Positions 1 through 8,652 of a stretch of 64,000 nt of DNA are shown here, in pieces. Under the pieces are notes generated by a model, which worked only from the letters and a program-made list of their open reading frames with translations, had not been told where the DNA came from and did no database searches. The DNA comes from Peribacillus sp. FSL H8-0477 (GTDB lineage: Bacteria; Bacillota; Bacilli; Bacillales; DSM-1321), in the NCBI RefSeq assembly GCF_038002765.1, contig NZ_JBBODE010000001.1, positions 558,001 to 622,000 on the forward strand, given 5' to 3'. The translations under genes were made by a program, and so were the position numbers. Every line of letters starts with the position of its first letter. Positions within the stretch are counted from its first letter, which is position 1.

Positions 1-2
1 CC

Positions 3-584
3 AATAAATGGATTGAACAATCTATTTCTCTAAATGAAGACACTGCTCATGGCGATATCACACTCTATACGTCAAGCCCCTATGTGGAAACTGAATTAAT
101 TTCTCCATCAGGAGTCACTTACCCTCATTTCCTAGTTTCGCAAGCTTCAAAAGGTGAAACCTCTTTCCTAGCTGGTGCGTATGTTCATACGTTAAGACAA
201 ACGAATATGGAAGCTGGTGAATGGGTTGTTCGAATGAAGACAAAAGCCAAGCAGGATGCCTATTTACTTACTGCAAAAATCGATGATAAAGAGCCCCTTA
301 TACTTGAAATGCCCGGAAAAGTGAAACAGAAAGACGCACAATTTATCCTCAAATCACCGGTAAAAGGAAGCCCAAGCACCCCATTAACATTTGATGTTCA
401 CCTTACTAACGAACAAGGAGTTGAAGTAAAAAATCCCGCTGCCATTAACAAAGTAAATACAGAAACTTATTTTGGCACACTGCCGAACGTCCCAGTATCC
501 GGTATGTATAACCTAACCATCGATGTAAAAGCTGGTCCAACGGTTACCCGTACAATTATTCGTTCTGTTTATATTGAGAAATAA
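3..584 (+). CDS. C-terminal part of an unidentified, probably secreted protein (5' end outside window)
   Basis: The reading frame is open to the left edge, so the gene begins upstream; the first internal start-like codon (GTG at 84) is not convincing as a true start. The 193 visible residues are rich in beta-branched and polar residues with alternating patterns (for example LTFDVHLTNEQG and GMYNLTIDVKAGP) that suggest two Ig-like beta-sandwich domains, as in the C-terminal parts of secreted hydrolases or adhesins. No catalytic motif or anchor is visible. A bidirectional terminator follows directly. Function is not recognised. Confidence 0.75.
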   Translation, partial: NKWIEQSISLNEDTAHGDITLYTSSPYVETELISPSGVTYPHFLVSQASKGETSFLAGAYVHTLRQTNMEAGEWVVRMKTKAKQDAYLLTAKIDDKEPLILEMPGKVKQKDAQFILKSPVKGSPSTPLTFDVHLTNEQGVEVKNPAAINKVNTETYFGTLPNVPVSGMYNLTIDVKAGPTVTRTIIRSVYIEK

Positions 585-588
585 CGAA

Positions 589-613
589 GGGCTGTCCTTA
601 TTTGAGGACAGCC
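589..613. terminator. Bidirectional intrinsic terminator
   Basis: The arms GGGCTGTCCT and AGGACAGCC enclose a 6-nt loop and are flanked by T-rich sequence downstream on the plus strand. It lies between two convergent genes and contains the stop codon of the minus-strand dehydrogenase. Confidence 0.8.
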
Positions 614-1452
614 TTATTTAACATTTTCTTTACGATTGTCTCCCACAATTGCCAGGAAACCCTTTCTTTAAGCCAAATCGTCAGCTTTACTCCCTTACCA
701 ATTGGATACCTAAAACGAGGGTTTTTCTTCCGGACAATTGCTGCAATGGTTTTGGCTATTTCCAGTGGATCGCCGTATGTTTCTGCACTACTTTCTGTGT
801 AGGCTTTCAACTTTCTCATTTCTGCAGCATATGGTGAGTCAGGTCGCTGAGACATTTCGGTTACTTGCTTCCCGCTTGACCATATATTCGTTTGAAACGA
901 GCCAGGCTCAAGTAATACAACCTTTACACCAAACGCGTTCATTTCTAATCGTAAACACTCACTCCATCCTTCAACGGCATATTTCGAAGCCGCATAGGGA
1001 GATAAACCCGGAAAACCCATCCTTCCGCTAATGCTGCTCATATTTATGATGGTGCCGCTTTTTTGTCTCCGCATCAACGGAAGCACCGCCTGTGTGACGC
1101 TGATCATTCCAAAAACATTGGTATTAAACTGCGCCTTATATTCAGAGACAGGTATTTCTTCAATAAAACCAGCACCGGCAAAACCAGCATTGTTTACGAG
1201 GACGTCTACCCTGCCCATCTCCAACAATACCTCCTTTAACCTGTTTATCGATTCTTCTGATGTGACATCCAGTTCTTGTAGGACAATCAAATCTTCTAAC
1301 CCGTTTTCTTCTGCCTGTTTCAGTAATGCGTTGCCTTTCGTAAGATTCCGCATTGTTGCTAGTACGGTATAACCTTCCTTAGCGAGCTCTAATGCCGTAA
1401 GAAAACCAAATCCGCTAGAAGATCCGGTCACGACCGCTGTTTTCATCGTCAT
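598..1452 (-). CDS. SDR-family NAD(P)-dependent oxidoreductase
   Basis: Classical short-chain dehydrogenase of 284 residues. It has the nucleotide-binding TGSSSGFG motif (residues 9-16), NNAG (87-90), a catalytic serine in NMSSISG, and Tyr153/Lys157 in YAASK. It reduces or oxidises a carbonyl/alcohol substrate that cannot be predicted. The open frame extends 17 codons further upstream, but a GAGGAG ribosome site lies correctly before the ATG at 1452, so that start is preferred. It is a single-gene unit, divergent from the manganese transporter operon. Confidence 0.85.
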   Translation of the reverse strand: MTMKTAVVTGSSSGFGFLTALELAKEGYTVLATMRNLTKGNALLKQAEENGLEDLIVLQELDVTSEESINRLKEVLLEMGRVDVLVNNAGFAGAGFIEEIPVSEYKAQFNTNVFGMISVTQAVLPLMRRQKSGTIINMSSISGRMGFPGLSPYAASKYAVEGWSECLRLEMNAFGVKVVLLEPGSFQTNIWSSGKQVTEMSQRPDSPYAAEMRKLKAYTESSAETYGDPLEIAKTIAAIVRKKNPRFRYPIGKGVKLTIWLKERVSWQLWETIVKKMLNKAVLK

Positions 1453-1522
1453 AGTAATCTCCTCGTCTTTCCATCTATACCTCCAGTTTAGTTGATTTTC
1501 CAAAATAGTTCACCAATCTTAT

Positions 1523-1565
1523 AAACTTCCCTAAGATTAAATTTGTGGTTGAGGGAAACTTTTTT
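1523..1565 (+). promoter_or_regulatory. Putative paired MntR-type operators upstream of mntBCA
   Basis: Two similar half-elements face each other: CTTAGGGAAGTTTAT (read on the minus strand, 1521-1535) and GTTGAGGGAAACTTT (1548-1562). The second resembles, from memory, the Bacillus MntR box with an AGGGAAACTTT core. The position just before a manganese importer supports manganese-dependent repression. No clear -35/-10 pair was identified. Confidence 0.5.
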
Positions 1566-1630
1566 ATATAACGTGCATAATATTGCTTATACACAAAATA
1601 CACTAAATTAAACGAGAGAAGGTGCTTGGT

Positions 1631-2377
1631 ATGGAAGACATGTATGCTATCAATATTCAAGATTTGTCCGTCTCCTATCATGGTAAACCCGCTTTACGTA
1701 CGATAAATATCGCAATATTACCAGGATCATTAGTTGGCATCATTGGACCTAATGGTGCAGGAAAATCGACTTTTATTAAGGCATTGCTTGATTTAATTCC
1801 TAAAGATAATGGTTCGGTTAGGATATTTGGTAAGACGTTCTCTGAACAACGGCAGCTTGTTGCTTATGTTCCACAGCGTAACAACATTGATTGGGACTTT
1901 CCCATCAATGTTTTAGAAACAGTCCTCTTAGGTACCTATCCTAGCTTAGGCATTTTTAAAAGACCTAAAAAAGCCGATAAAGCACGGGCACTTGCCTGCT
2001 TAAAACAGGTAGGCATGGAGGATTACCATGACAGGCAAATCGGTGAATTATCGGGTGGGCAGCAGCAGCGTGTTTTTTTAGCAAGAGCCTTAGTCCAGGA
2101 ACCCGAAATTCTATTATTAGATGAACCATTTGTCGGCATCGATATTCTTAGTGAAGAAAACATGATGAATATCCTAAGAAACCTCAAAGCAACAGGTAAA
2201 ACCATTCTAGTCGTCCATCATGATTTATCAAAGGTAGACACCTATTTTGAACAACTTCTTGTGCTTAATAAAAAGCAAATTGGCTATGGGGACGTCAAAG
2301 AGGTTGTTCGAAATGGGGTAATAAATCAGGCATATTTAGGTCAGCTTTCGATCTTTGAAAAAGCAGAGGTGATGTGA
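1631..2377 (+). CDS. mntB: Manganese/zinc-type ABC transporter, ATP-binding protein
   Basis: 248-residue ABC ATPase that powers metal import at the cytoplasmic membrane. Walker A GPNGAGKS (39-46), signature LSGGQ (about 140-144), Walker B LLLDEP and an H-loop VVHHD are all present. The VPQRNNIDWDFPI stretch is typical of the Mn/Zn (TroB/PsaB/MntB) branch. A GTG at 1622 is in frame, but the AAGGTG ribosome site fits the ATG at 1631. The permease starts 1 nt after the stop, and a binding protein with manganese-type ligands follows, so manganese is the likely substrate. Confidence 0.88.
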   Translation: MEDMYAINIQDLSVSYHGKPALRTINIAILPGSLVGIIGPNGAGKSTFIKALLDLIPKDNGSVRIFGKTFSEQRQLVAYVPQRNNIDWDFPINVLETVLLGTYPSLGIFKRPKKADKARALACLKQVGMEDYHDRQIGELSGGQQQRVFLARALVQEPEILLLDEPFVGIDILSEENMMNILRNLKATGKTILVVHHDLSKVDTYFEQLLVLNKKQIGYGDVKEVVRNGVINQAYLGQLSIFEKAEVM

Positions 2378-2378
2378 A

Positions 2379-3233
2379 ATGGCGTTTATTGAGGCTGTCA
2401 TTCAGTATGGGTTTTTACAAAAGGCCTTGTTGACCTCGGTGATGGTGGGGATTATTTGCGGGATTATTGGTTGTTTCATCATTTTACGAGGAATGGCGCT
2501 TATGGGCGATGCCATTTCCCATGCGGTCCTGCCTGGTGTCGCTATTTCTTATATGCTTGGAATCAATTTCTTGATTGGTGCCGTACTTTCGGGAATTATT
2601 ACCGCTATTGGCATTGGCTTTGTCAGCCAGAACAGCCGGATTAAAAATGATATTTCGATTGGTATCATGTTCACTGCTGCTTTTGCCTTAGGAATCATTT
2701 TAATCACCCTAATGAAAAGCAGTACCGATCTTTATCATATTTTATTTGGTAACGTGCTTGCTGTTCGTCCGTCTGATATGTGGATAACATTAGGTATTGG
2801 TACGTTTGTACTGCTTTCCATCTTTCTTTTATATAAAGAGTTCCTGGTCACCTCTTTTGATTCAACCATGGCAGAGGTTTACGGACTGCCTGTTCGGCTT
2901 ATCCATTATTTCTTAATGACCCTCTTAACATTGGTTACCGTTGCTTCCCTTCAGACTGTAGGAATCATTTTGGTCGTTGCCATGCTGATTACCCCCGCCG
3001 CTACAGCTTACTTATTAACCGATCGATTATCGACCATGCTTTTTTTATCAGCAGGGATCGGTACGCTTGCTTCGATAGCAGGATTATATTTCAGCTTTAC
3101 CTATAACTTAGCCTCTGGCGCTACGATTGTATTAGTCGCTACTTTCTTCTTCCTGCTGGCTTTCTTCTTCTCTCCAAGACAAGGCTTAATTCGTAAGTTT
3201 ATCAAAAAAAACAGTGCTGAAATCAGCCGCTAG
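2379..3233 (+). CDS. mntC: Manganese-type ABC transporter permease
   Basis: 284-residue integral membrane protein of the ABC-3 (TroC/ZnuB/MntC) family with about eight hydrophobic segments. Conserved stretches include GCFIILRGMALMGDAISHAV near the N terminus and TVGIILVVAMLITPAATAYL. Its start is 1 nt from the ATPase stop, and the ribosome site lies inside the end of that gene, implying translational coupling. Only one permease gene is present, unlike the mntC/mntD pair of B. subtilis, so it probably forms a homodimer (inference). Confidence 0.87.
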   Translation: MAFIEAVIQYGFLQKALLTSVMVGIICGIIGCFIILRGMALMGDAISHAVLPGVAISYMLGINFLIGAVLSGIITAIGIGFVSQNSRIKNDISIGIMFTAAFALGIILITLMKSSTDLYHILFGNVLAVRPSDMWITLGIGTFVLLSIFLLYKEFLVTSFDSTMAEVYGLPVRLIHYFLMTLLTLVTVASLQTVGIILVVAMLITPAATAYLLTDRLSTMLFLSAGIGTLASIAGLYFSFTYNLASGATIVLVATFFFLLAFFFSPRQGLIRKFIKKNSAEISR

Positions 3234-3249
3234 AAGGGATGTATAACTG

Positions 3250-4170
3250 ATGAGAAAAACCATGAAAGTACTATCTGTCTGTCTACTCTTCTCTTTTTTC
3301 TTATTCGCTTGCAGTAAAAAGGAGTCTGAGCATGATCAGCTTCAAGTGGTCACTACCTATTCCATTCTGTATGACATCGTCAACGAAGTCGGTGGAGACT
3401 TGGTTGACATCCACAGTTTAGCACCAGTAGGCTCGAATCCGCATGAATATGACCCTCTGCCAAAGGACATTCAAAAAACGACCGATGCGGATATAGTCTT
3501 TTATAATGGTTTGAACCTCGAGGCAGGTAATTCATGGTTTGACAAGTTGATTGAAACCGCTGGCAAGTCTGGAAAAGATGGACCCGTATTTAAGATGAGT
3601 GAGGGTGTCAGCCCAATGCACCTGACAACAAAAGGCAAAGAAAAAGAAGAAGATCCTCATGCTTGGCTGGATATCAGAAATGGCATTAAATATGCTCAAA
3701 ATGCTCGTGATGGTTTAATCAAAGTGGACCCCAAACACAAGAAACAGTATCAGCAAAATGCCGATACGTATATTCAGAAGTTAGAAAAGCTTCATCATGA
3801 TGCCATTGAACAATTTAACAAGATTCCTAAAGAAAAACGTTTCCTCATTACAAGTGAAGGTGCATTTAAATACTTTAGCAAGGCCTATGATTTTGAAGCA
3901 GGTTACATCTGGGAAATCAATTCAGAAAATCAAGGAACTCCTGAACAGGTGACACAAGTCGTCGATTTAATAAATAAAAAACAGCTGCCTGTTTTATTTG
4001 TTGAAACAAGTATGGATCCTCGCAGCATGGAAGCCGTTTCAAAAGAAACCGGCGTCCCTATCGGCGGCAAGCTCTTTACAGACTCAATTGGAAAACCTGG
4101 TGAAGAGGGAGATACCTACTATAAAATGATGAAGTGGAATATTGATACCCTTTTAAAAAATATGAAGTAA
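3250..4170 (+). CDS. mntA: Manganese-binding lipoprotein of ABC transporter
   Basis: 306-residue cluster A-I (ZnuA/TroA/PsaA) solute-binding protein. The N terminus has a lipoprotein signal with lipobox LFAC (Cys21). The four metal ligands expected for this fold are visible as His65 (NPHEYDP), His137 (DPHAWLD), Glu203 (TSEGAFKYF) and Asp278 (FTDSI). Glu at the third position, with no His-rich loop, is the pattern of manganese rather than zinc binders. It is the last gene of mntBCA and is followed by a strong hairpin. Confidence 0.9.
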   Translation: MRKTMKVLSVCLLFSFFLFACSKKESEHDQLQVVTTYSILYDIVNEVGGDLVDIHSLAPVGSNPHEYDPLPKDIQKTTDADIVFYNGLNLEAGNSWFDKLIETAGKSGKDGPVFKMSEGVSPMHLTTKGKEKEEDPHAWLDIRNGIKYAQNARDGLIKVDPKHKKQYQQNADTYIQKLEKLHHDAIEQFNKIPKEKRFLITSEGAFKYFSKAYDFEAGYIWEINSENQGTPEQVTQVVDLINKKQLPVLFVETSMDPRSMEAVSKETGVPIGGKLFTDSIGKPGEEGDTYYKMMKWNIDTLLKNMK

Positions 4171-4178
4171 AGCCAAAA

Positions 4179-4204
4179 AGCCTGCAGGTTAACGTCTGCA
4201 GGCT
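4179..4204. terminator. Bidirectional intrinsic terminator after mntA
   Basis: Perfect 9-bp stem AGCCTGCAG/CTGCAGGCT with an 8-nt loop, T-rich on the right and A-rich on the left. It separates mntA from the convergent LRR gene. Confidence 0.85.
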
Positions 4205-4212
4205 GTTTATAG

Positions 4213-6759
4213 TTATTTTATAGTTATACTTTTTACAGAACTCCAGGGGCCATAATATTTTGTTCCTGACAATGTTTTGTATGATTTTACTCGAACATAA
4301 TATTTTTTACCCTTTTTTAAAGAATTTATTGTTTTAGATACGGTATTTTTGTTTGTAATTGTTACATTCTTTGTTGCACTACTAGTAAACTTGCTGCTAG
4401 TAGAATACTGAATTTGGTACCCTGTAGAAGTAGAAATCTTCTTCCAGTTCACTTTCATACTTGTTGAGCTACTCTTTTTAACACTCGATAATATAACAGT
4501 AGCTGGATTTGTTGTAGAAGTGAGAACACTGCTGTAAGATCCATAAAAATTTGTTTTCCCTACGGTTTTATATGAACGAACTTTATACTGATACGTTGTT
4601 CCGGCACTTAGTTTGCTAATTGTATAACTGTTCGCGTTACTTGTAATTGTCTTTAACAGTTTACCCTTACTATCATACTGATAGAGTTTATAGCCTGTGA
4701 CTTCATTTTGTTTATACCATATCAGTTTTAAAGAGTTTGTCCCTCTGCTAGATACTTTTAAGCTTTTTACTTGAGCAGGGTTTACCGTTACATGTCTTTC
4801 AATATTTACAGTATTTCCATCCCAGTCCATTACCTTGTACGTTAAGGTGTAGCTGCCCACCTTCGTCGAGTTCACACTTCCGGCAACTTCTATACTTGCT
4901 GTCAGTTCTCCATCTTCTGTATCTGTTGCAATCACGCCTTTTGTAACATCAAAGCTATCTCCTACTTTGATTGTGGCAGCTTTGGTCCCTTTAATCATAG
5001 GCTTCTCATTACTTCTTACGCTCACTTCTCTTTTTACCTCTGTTGTATATCCATCGCTATCCGTCACCTTGTATGTTAAGTTGTAGCTGCCCACCTTCAT
5101 CGGGTCAACGCTTCCAGATATCTCTATACTTGATGTCAATTCTCCATCTGCTATATCTGTTGCAATCACGCCTTTTGTAACATCAAAGCCATCTCCAAGT
5201 TTAATAGTTACATGTCCTGCCCCTTCAATTACAGGTGGAGACAACCATTTAGCATAAATTGTTACACCTGTTTTAGATTGATCCCAAACTGTTGTGTAAT
5301 TTTTGTCTAAATGCCAGACAAATAAGTGGTTTTTCTCGGTCCTTCCAAAAGGATCTTCCCCCAAACTCATTAGACTTTTCGGGATGGTTACCCATTTTAA
5401 TTGGTTATCCTTAAATGCCCCATACCCTATACTCGTCACGCCTTCTGGGATGATTACATTTGATAATTGATTTGAAAAAAATGCAAATCCACCTATACTT
5501 ACCACACTATTTGGGATGGTTACACTCTTCAATTTATTTTTACTAAAAGTATCATTTTCAATTTTAGTCACACCATGTGGAATAGTCACACTTGTTAGTT
5601 GATTATTTTTAAATGCAGATGATTCTATCCTAGTTACTTTTTCCGGTATGGTTACTCTTTTCAGTTGATTATTATTAAATGCAGAAGTCCCTATACTAGT
5701 CACACTGCTTGGAATGACTACACTTGTTAGGTGATTATCCTCAAATGCATATGCCCCTATCCTAGTTACTTTTTCCGGTATGGTTACTCTCGTTAATTGA
5801 TTTTCACTAAATGTATTAGATTCAATACTTGTCAAATTTTCTGGAATGGTTACACTTGTTAGGTCATTATCACTAAATGCATAAGACTCTATATTTGTCA
5901 CACTGTTCGGAATGGTTGCACTTGTTAGTTGATTCCTATGAAACGCATGGTTTCCGATTTTCGTTACACCTTTTGGAATGGTTATACTTGTTAGTTGATT
6001 CCAATGAAATGAATGATCCCCGATACTCGTTACGCTTTTCGGGAGATTTACATTTGTTAATTGGTTCAAAGCAAATGCATATTCCTCAATATTTGTTACA
6101 TTTTTCGGAATGGTTATACTTGTTAATTTATTAGAAAAAAATGCATAATCCCCTATCTTAGTTACACTTTCTGGAATGGTTACACTTGCTAATTTATTAG
6201 AACGAAATGCACCTTCACCTATACTCGTCACGTTATTTGGAATAATCACACCCGTTAATTGATTCCCACGAAATGCTTCACTCCCAATCTTGTTCACACT
6301 ATTTGGAATGGTTACACTTACTAATTTATTAGAACGAAATGCACGATTTCCTATACTTGTTACACTCTTCGGAATGGTTACGCTTGTTAATTGATTCCCA
6401 CCAAATACTTCATTCTCTATACTTGTAATACTATTTGGGATGGTTACACTTGTTAGTTGATTATCACTAAATGCACTATCTCCTATACTTGTCACACTTT
6501 CCGGGATGAGTACACTTGTTAATTGATTATTACTTAAAGCATGCCTTCCAATACTTGTTACTGCCATTTCATTCAGTTTACTTGGAATCTCCACGTTCTT
6601 AGCTTCTCCAAAGTAATCTACAATTTCAACTGTTCCATTTAAAACTTTATATTTGTAATTATCTTCTTGAAGTGTTTCTGCAGACGCCTGAATCATTGAA
6701 AGCGGTATAAAACTCAATAACAATATAGAAAATACTATTATCTTTAATATAAATTTCAT
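4213..6759 (-). CDS. Secreted leucine-rich-repeat (BspA/LRR_5-type) protein with Ig-like and fibronectin III domains
   Basis: 848 residues. A signal peptide (about 1-28, cleavage near ASAET) is followed by 18 tandem 22-residue repeats of type TSIGxxAFxxNQLTSVTIPxSV (about 68-463), then a cap ending in YAKW. Two DUF5011-like Ig modules (about 510-587 and 588-663), nearly duplicate in sequence, and two fibronectin type III domains (about 664-755 and 756-848) complete the protein. No LPXTG motif, S-layer domain or C-terminal membrane segment is seen, so it is probably released or held non-covalently. A role in adhesion or surface interaction is inference. AAGGGGAG precedes the ATG. Stand-alone unit. 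Confidence 0.88.
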   Translation of the reverse strand: MKFILKIIVFSILLLSFIPLSMIQASAETLQEDNYKYKVLNGTVEIVDYFGEAKNVEIPSKLNEMAVTSIGRHALSNNQLTSVLIPESVTSIGDSAFSDNQLTSVTIPNSITSIENEVFGGNQLTSVTIPKSVTSIGNRAFRSNKLVSVTIPNSVNKIGSEAFRGNQLTGVIIPNNVTSIGEGAFRSNKLASVTIPESVTKIGDYAFFSNKLTSITIPKNVTNIEEYAFALNQLTNVNLPKSVTSIGDHSFHWNQLTSITIPKGVTKIGNHAFHRNQLTSATIPNSVTNIESYAFSDNDLTSVTIPENLTSIESNTFSENQLTRVTIPEKVTRIGAYAFEDNHLTSVVIPSSVTSIGTSAFNNNQLKRVTIPEKVTRIESSAFKNNQLTSVTIPHGVTKIENDTFSKNKLKSVTIPNSVVSIGGFAFFSNQLSNVIIPEGVTSIGYGAFKDNQLKWVTIPKSLMSLGEDPFGRTEKNHLFVWHLDKNYTTVWDQSKTGVTIYAKWLSPPVIEGAGHVTIKLGDGFDVTKGVIATDIADGELTSSIEISGSVDPMKVGSYNLTYKVTDSDGYTTEVKREVSVRSNEKPMIKGTKAATIKVGDSFDVTKGVIATDTEDGELTASIEVAGSVNSTKVGSYTLTYKVMDWDGNTVNIERHVTVNPAQVKSLKVSSRGTNSLKLIWYKQNEVTGYKLYQYDSKGKLLKTITSNANSYTISKLSAGTTYQYKVRSYKTVGKTNFYGSYSSVLTSTTNPATVILSSVKKSSSTSMKVNWKKISTSTGYQIQYSTSSKFTSSATKNVTITNKNTVSKTINSLKKGKKYYVRVKSYKTLSGTKYYGPWSSVKSITIK
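5371..6558 (-). repeat. 18 tandem 66-bp coding repeats (22-residue LRR units)
   Basis: The repeat array of the LRR protein is visible in the DNA as a 66-bp period. Solvent-facing positions vary while the IG..AF..N.L..V.IP scaffold is kept. Such arrays can gain or lose units by recombination. Confidence 0.9.
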
Positions 6760-7413
6760 CGAACTCTCCCCTTTTTGGAAATCAATACTAAAAAATCATT
6801 TAAAAACTAACTATACTACTATACAAAACAGGGATACACATTACTAGGTTCAATTGCAAAAAATTTCAAACTATCTGCAAGTATTCATCTAAACTTGATA
6901 TACTCAAAGATTACTCAAGCATGTAAAAGCAAAATCTATTCCAATGGAAATATTCTTATTGTATGAACGAATAAAGTTGTCAAAGACTTTATTCATAATT
7001 TTATGTACCTACTCATAATCCATAGAGGTCTTTAGTATTCTTATTAAACTTTTTCTATAACCACTTACTTATAAATAAAGAAAGAAAAGGTCAAAAAAAG
7101 TAATATTTTTTGACCTTTTCTTTATTTTAAAATTTGTAAAGAGAAAATAAGTATGTGTTATAACTCTTCTAAGGGGCTATCCCTTGTTAGCCATACTATT
7201 AAAAATAACGGTAGTGTCTACAAACGTACATTGGGAAATGGAAACAGTCCCTTCTATTTCTGTATAACTGTCGCAAGCCCAACCTTAAAGTAAATATACC
7301 AGTTTCCATCGTGGGATTACCAATAGTCTTTAGCTAGATGTCTAAGCTTATCCCGTGTAAAGATCATAGTGCTTTTCTTTTGGAATTAAGCACCTAACTA
7401 AACAAAACTATAA
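6760..7413. other. AT-rich intergenic stretch, no convincing gene
   Basis: Six frames show no open frame with both a ribosome site and a plausible protein. The only clear structure is the hairpin at 7081-7123. The stretch 7140-7400 has somewhat higher GC than its surroundings and several short broken frames on the minus strand, so it may be a decayed gene, but nothing is recognisable. Confidence 0.5.
7081..7123. terminator. AT-rich perfect hairpin, orphan terminator-like element
   Basis: An 18-bp perfect inverted repeat (AAAGAAAAGGTCAAAAAA with its complement) has a 7-nt loop and T-rich flanks on both sides. No gene ends next to it on either strand, so the transcript it would end is unknown. 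Confidence 0.5.
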
Positions 7414-7545
7414 TTATTTATCTCTAATTTCTTTTAAAAGTTCAATTATTAGTTCATTTTTCTTGTTAATAGATTTTAGATTGATTTCTATGATATTTGT
7501 AGATATAAATAAAACAATCAAAATGGCAATTCCCACAAACAACAA
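7414..7545 (-). CDS. Small single-pass membrane protein (43 aa)
   Basis: A 43-codon frame starts at TTG, 7 nt after a perfect GGAGGTG ribosome site. The product has one N-terminal hydrophobic helix (VGIAILIVLFIST) followed by a charged, heptad-like helix (NKKNELIIELLKEIRDK). Short one-helix proteins of this shape, with a membrane anchor and short coiled-coil tail, are common in Bacillus. The plus-strand frame overlapping it has no ribosome site. Function unknown. Confidence 0.6.
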   Translation of the reverse strand: MLFVGIAILIVLFISTNIIEINLKSINKKNELIIELLKEIRDK

Positions 7546-7669
7546 TTCATATCACCTCCAAAAGGATATCATTTACAGTATACCATTAACCACTAATTAC
7601 CATAAAAAGTTATTAATTAATACAGTAAACTTGGAGTTATATTTAATTTTGTTAAATTCGTTAACGTTT

Positions 7670-7834
7670 TTAATAATTGTTTTTGCGATTAAATATACTC
7701 AAAACACTTAAAAGAATTGCGATACTAACATAATAAATTAAACCTTCACTAGTAAATCCAAATTTATAAAAGATAATCGTAGCAATAATAAACACACTCG
7801 TTAAAATTATTTTATAAGTCCAATATTTATTCAT
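7670..7834 (-). CDS. Small two-helix membrane protein (54 aa)
   Basis: A 54-codon ATG frame follows an AGGTGAAG ribosome site at good distance. It encodes MNKYWTYKI, then two hydrophobic segments (about 9-22 and 32-48) and a basic tail NRKNNY. It lies 124 nt upstream of the other small membrane protein gene in the same direction, so the two may be cotranscribed. No family is recognised and no function can be assigned. Confidence 0.55.
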   Translation of the reverse strand: MNKYWTYKIILTSVFIIATIIFYKFGFTSEGLIYYVSIAILLSVLSIFNRKNNY

Positions 7835-8112
7835 GCTCTTCACCTCAACTTAATCATAAAATTTTGATATCTAGTTTTGCTTGACCCTTTATAGTTCTAA
7901 TCTTTATAGGAGTCAATTTTAAGCCGTCCGTTTTTATTGATTTTGCCGAAATGTAGAATTATTAAGAGAGATGGACAGGTCTGTTACTTATTTAAAAATA
8001 TGAAGGTTGCATATACACAAGTAATTTGTTCATTTAAATAATATTGATATATGAAATTAATCTACACTCCTTTTTATGACTCTTCCATTTTATAGATTTT
8101 TTATAACTTTTA

Positions 8113-8159
8113 ACACAAAATATAGTTATGATTACCTTACCTTACCTTTTATTTTGTGT
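8113..8159. repeat. Inverted repeat enclosing a triplicated ACCTT motif
   Basis: The arms ACACAAAATA and TATTTTGTGT match perfectly and enclose about 27 nt that include three tandem ACCTT copies. Its role is unknown; it could be a regulatory stem or chance in AT-rich DNA. Confidence 0.35.
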
Positions 8160-8426
8160 GAAATATCAGCTCAAATCAAATATCATTCTAGGAGCTATTG
8201 GTTAAATACACGTGATAAGTGCAATTTCTAATTACCAATGATGGAAGGAAACTATCTAATTGGATATCGTACATCAGATTACATTATTTTTCTGCAATAC
8301 AACTTTCTCACCTAAAATCATCATATCGAATAAAAAGAAATAATTTTTGATATATATTGCTAAGGTAACTGCAAGTAGTTGAAGAGATGGGAATAGCATC
8401 AGATGAATAGCTATATAGATCTTTAA

Positions 8427-8467
8427 ATAAAATAAGAGAGTCCCTATGAGGGGATTCTCTTATTTTA
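8427..8467. terminator. Intrinsic terminator-like hairpin
   Basis: The long stem ATAAAATAAGAGA..TCCC pairs with its complement with one mismatch and a very short loop. The flanks are AT-rich on both sides. It stands 6 nt before a second hairpin. Confidence 0.5.
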
Positions 8468-8472
8468 TAGAC

Positions 8473-8511
8473 AAAAGAGGTTCGGAATGGGTTTCATTCC
8501 GAACCTCTTTT
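8473..8511 (+). terminator. Strong intrinsic terminator (17-bp perfect stem)
   Basis: Perfect stem AAAAGAGGTTCGGAATG with its complement, 5-nt loop, followed by TTAATTTTTT on the plus strand. Nearly the same arms occur in the terminator behind carD (17211-17253). Confidence 0.6.
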
Positions 8512-8520
8512 TAATTTTTT

Positions 8521-8646
8521 GAGCGGGAACAAGCTGGTCTAGTGTTACCATTTCAAGGGGGTTTCAAAAATACTCCTTATTTTGCAGTTTACGATCAAGT
8601 TTTCAACCAATACAAAATAGACATCCGTATAAAAGAGTGTGCTTAG
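8521..8646 (+). pseudogene. Coding-like remnant, 3' end of a lost gene
   Basis: The 41-codon frame up to the TAG at 8644 reads like real protein (LVLPFQGGFKNTPYFAVYDQ, then VFNQYKIDIRIKE). It has no ribosome site or start, and a stop lies three codons upstream, just after the terminator hairpin. This suggests the tail of a rightward gene whose 5' part was deleted. The family was not recognised. Confidence 0.25.
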
Positions 8647-8652
8647 TTTGTT

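Larger units (their letters stand above)
7835..8652. other. AT-rich gene-poor stretch with hairpins
   Basis: No complete gene is seen. It holds a long inverted repeat (8113-8159), two successive strong hairpins (8427-8467 and 8473-8511) and a 41-codon coding-like remnant (8521-8646). The hairpins suggest that something is or was transcribed rightward here. Confidence 0.5.

Noticed and set aside
5877-6134. Plus-strand open frame with repeated YLLH/LHLLV segments
   Set aside because: Antisense shadow of the LRR repeats; the periodicity comes from the coding repeats on the other strand.
7463-7711. Plus-strand 82-aa open frame
   Set aside because: It has no ribosome site and lies opposite two minus-strand small genes with strong sites. 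Its sequence looks like translated antisense of those genes.
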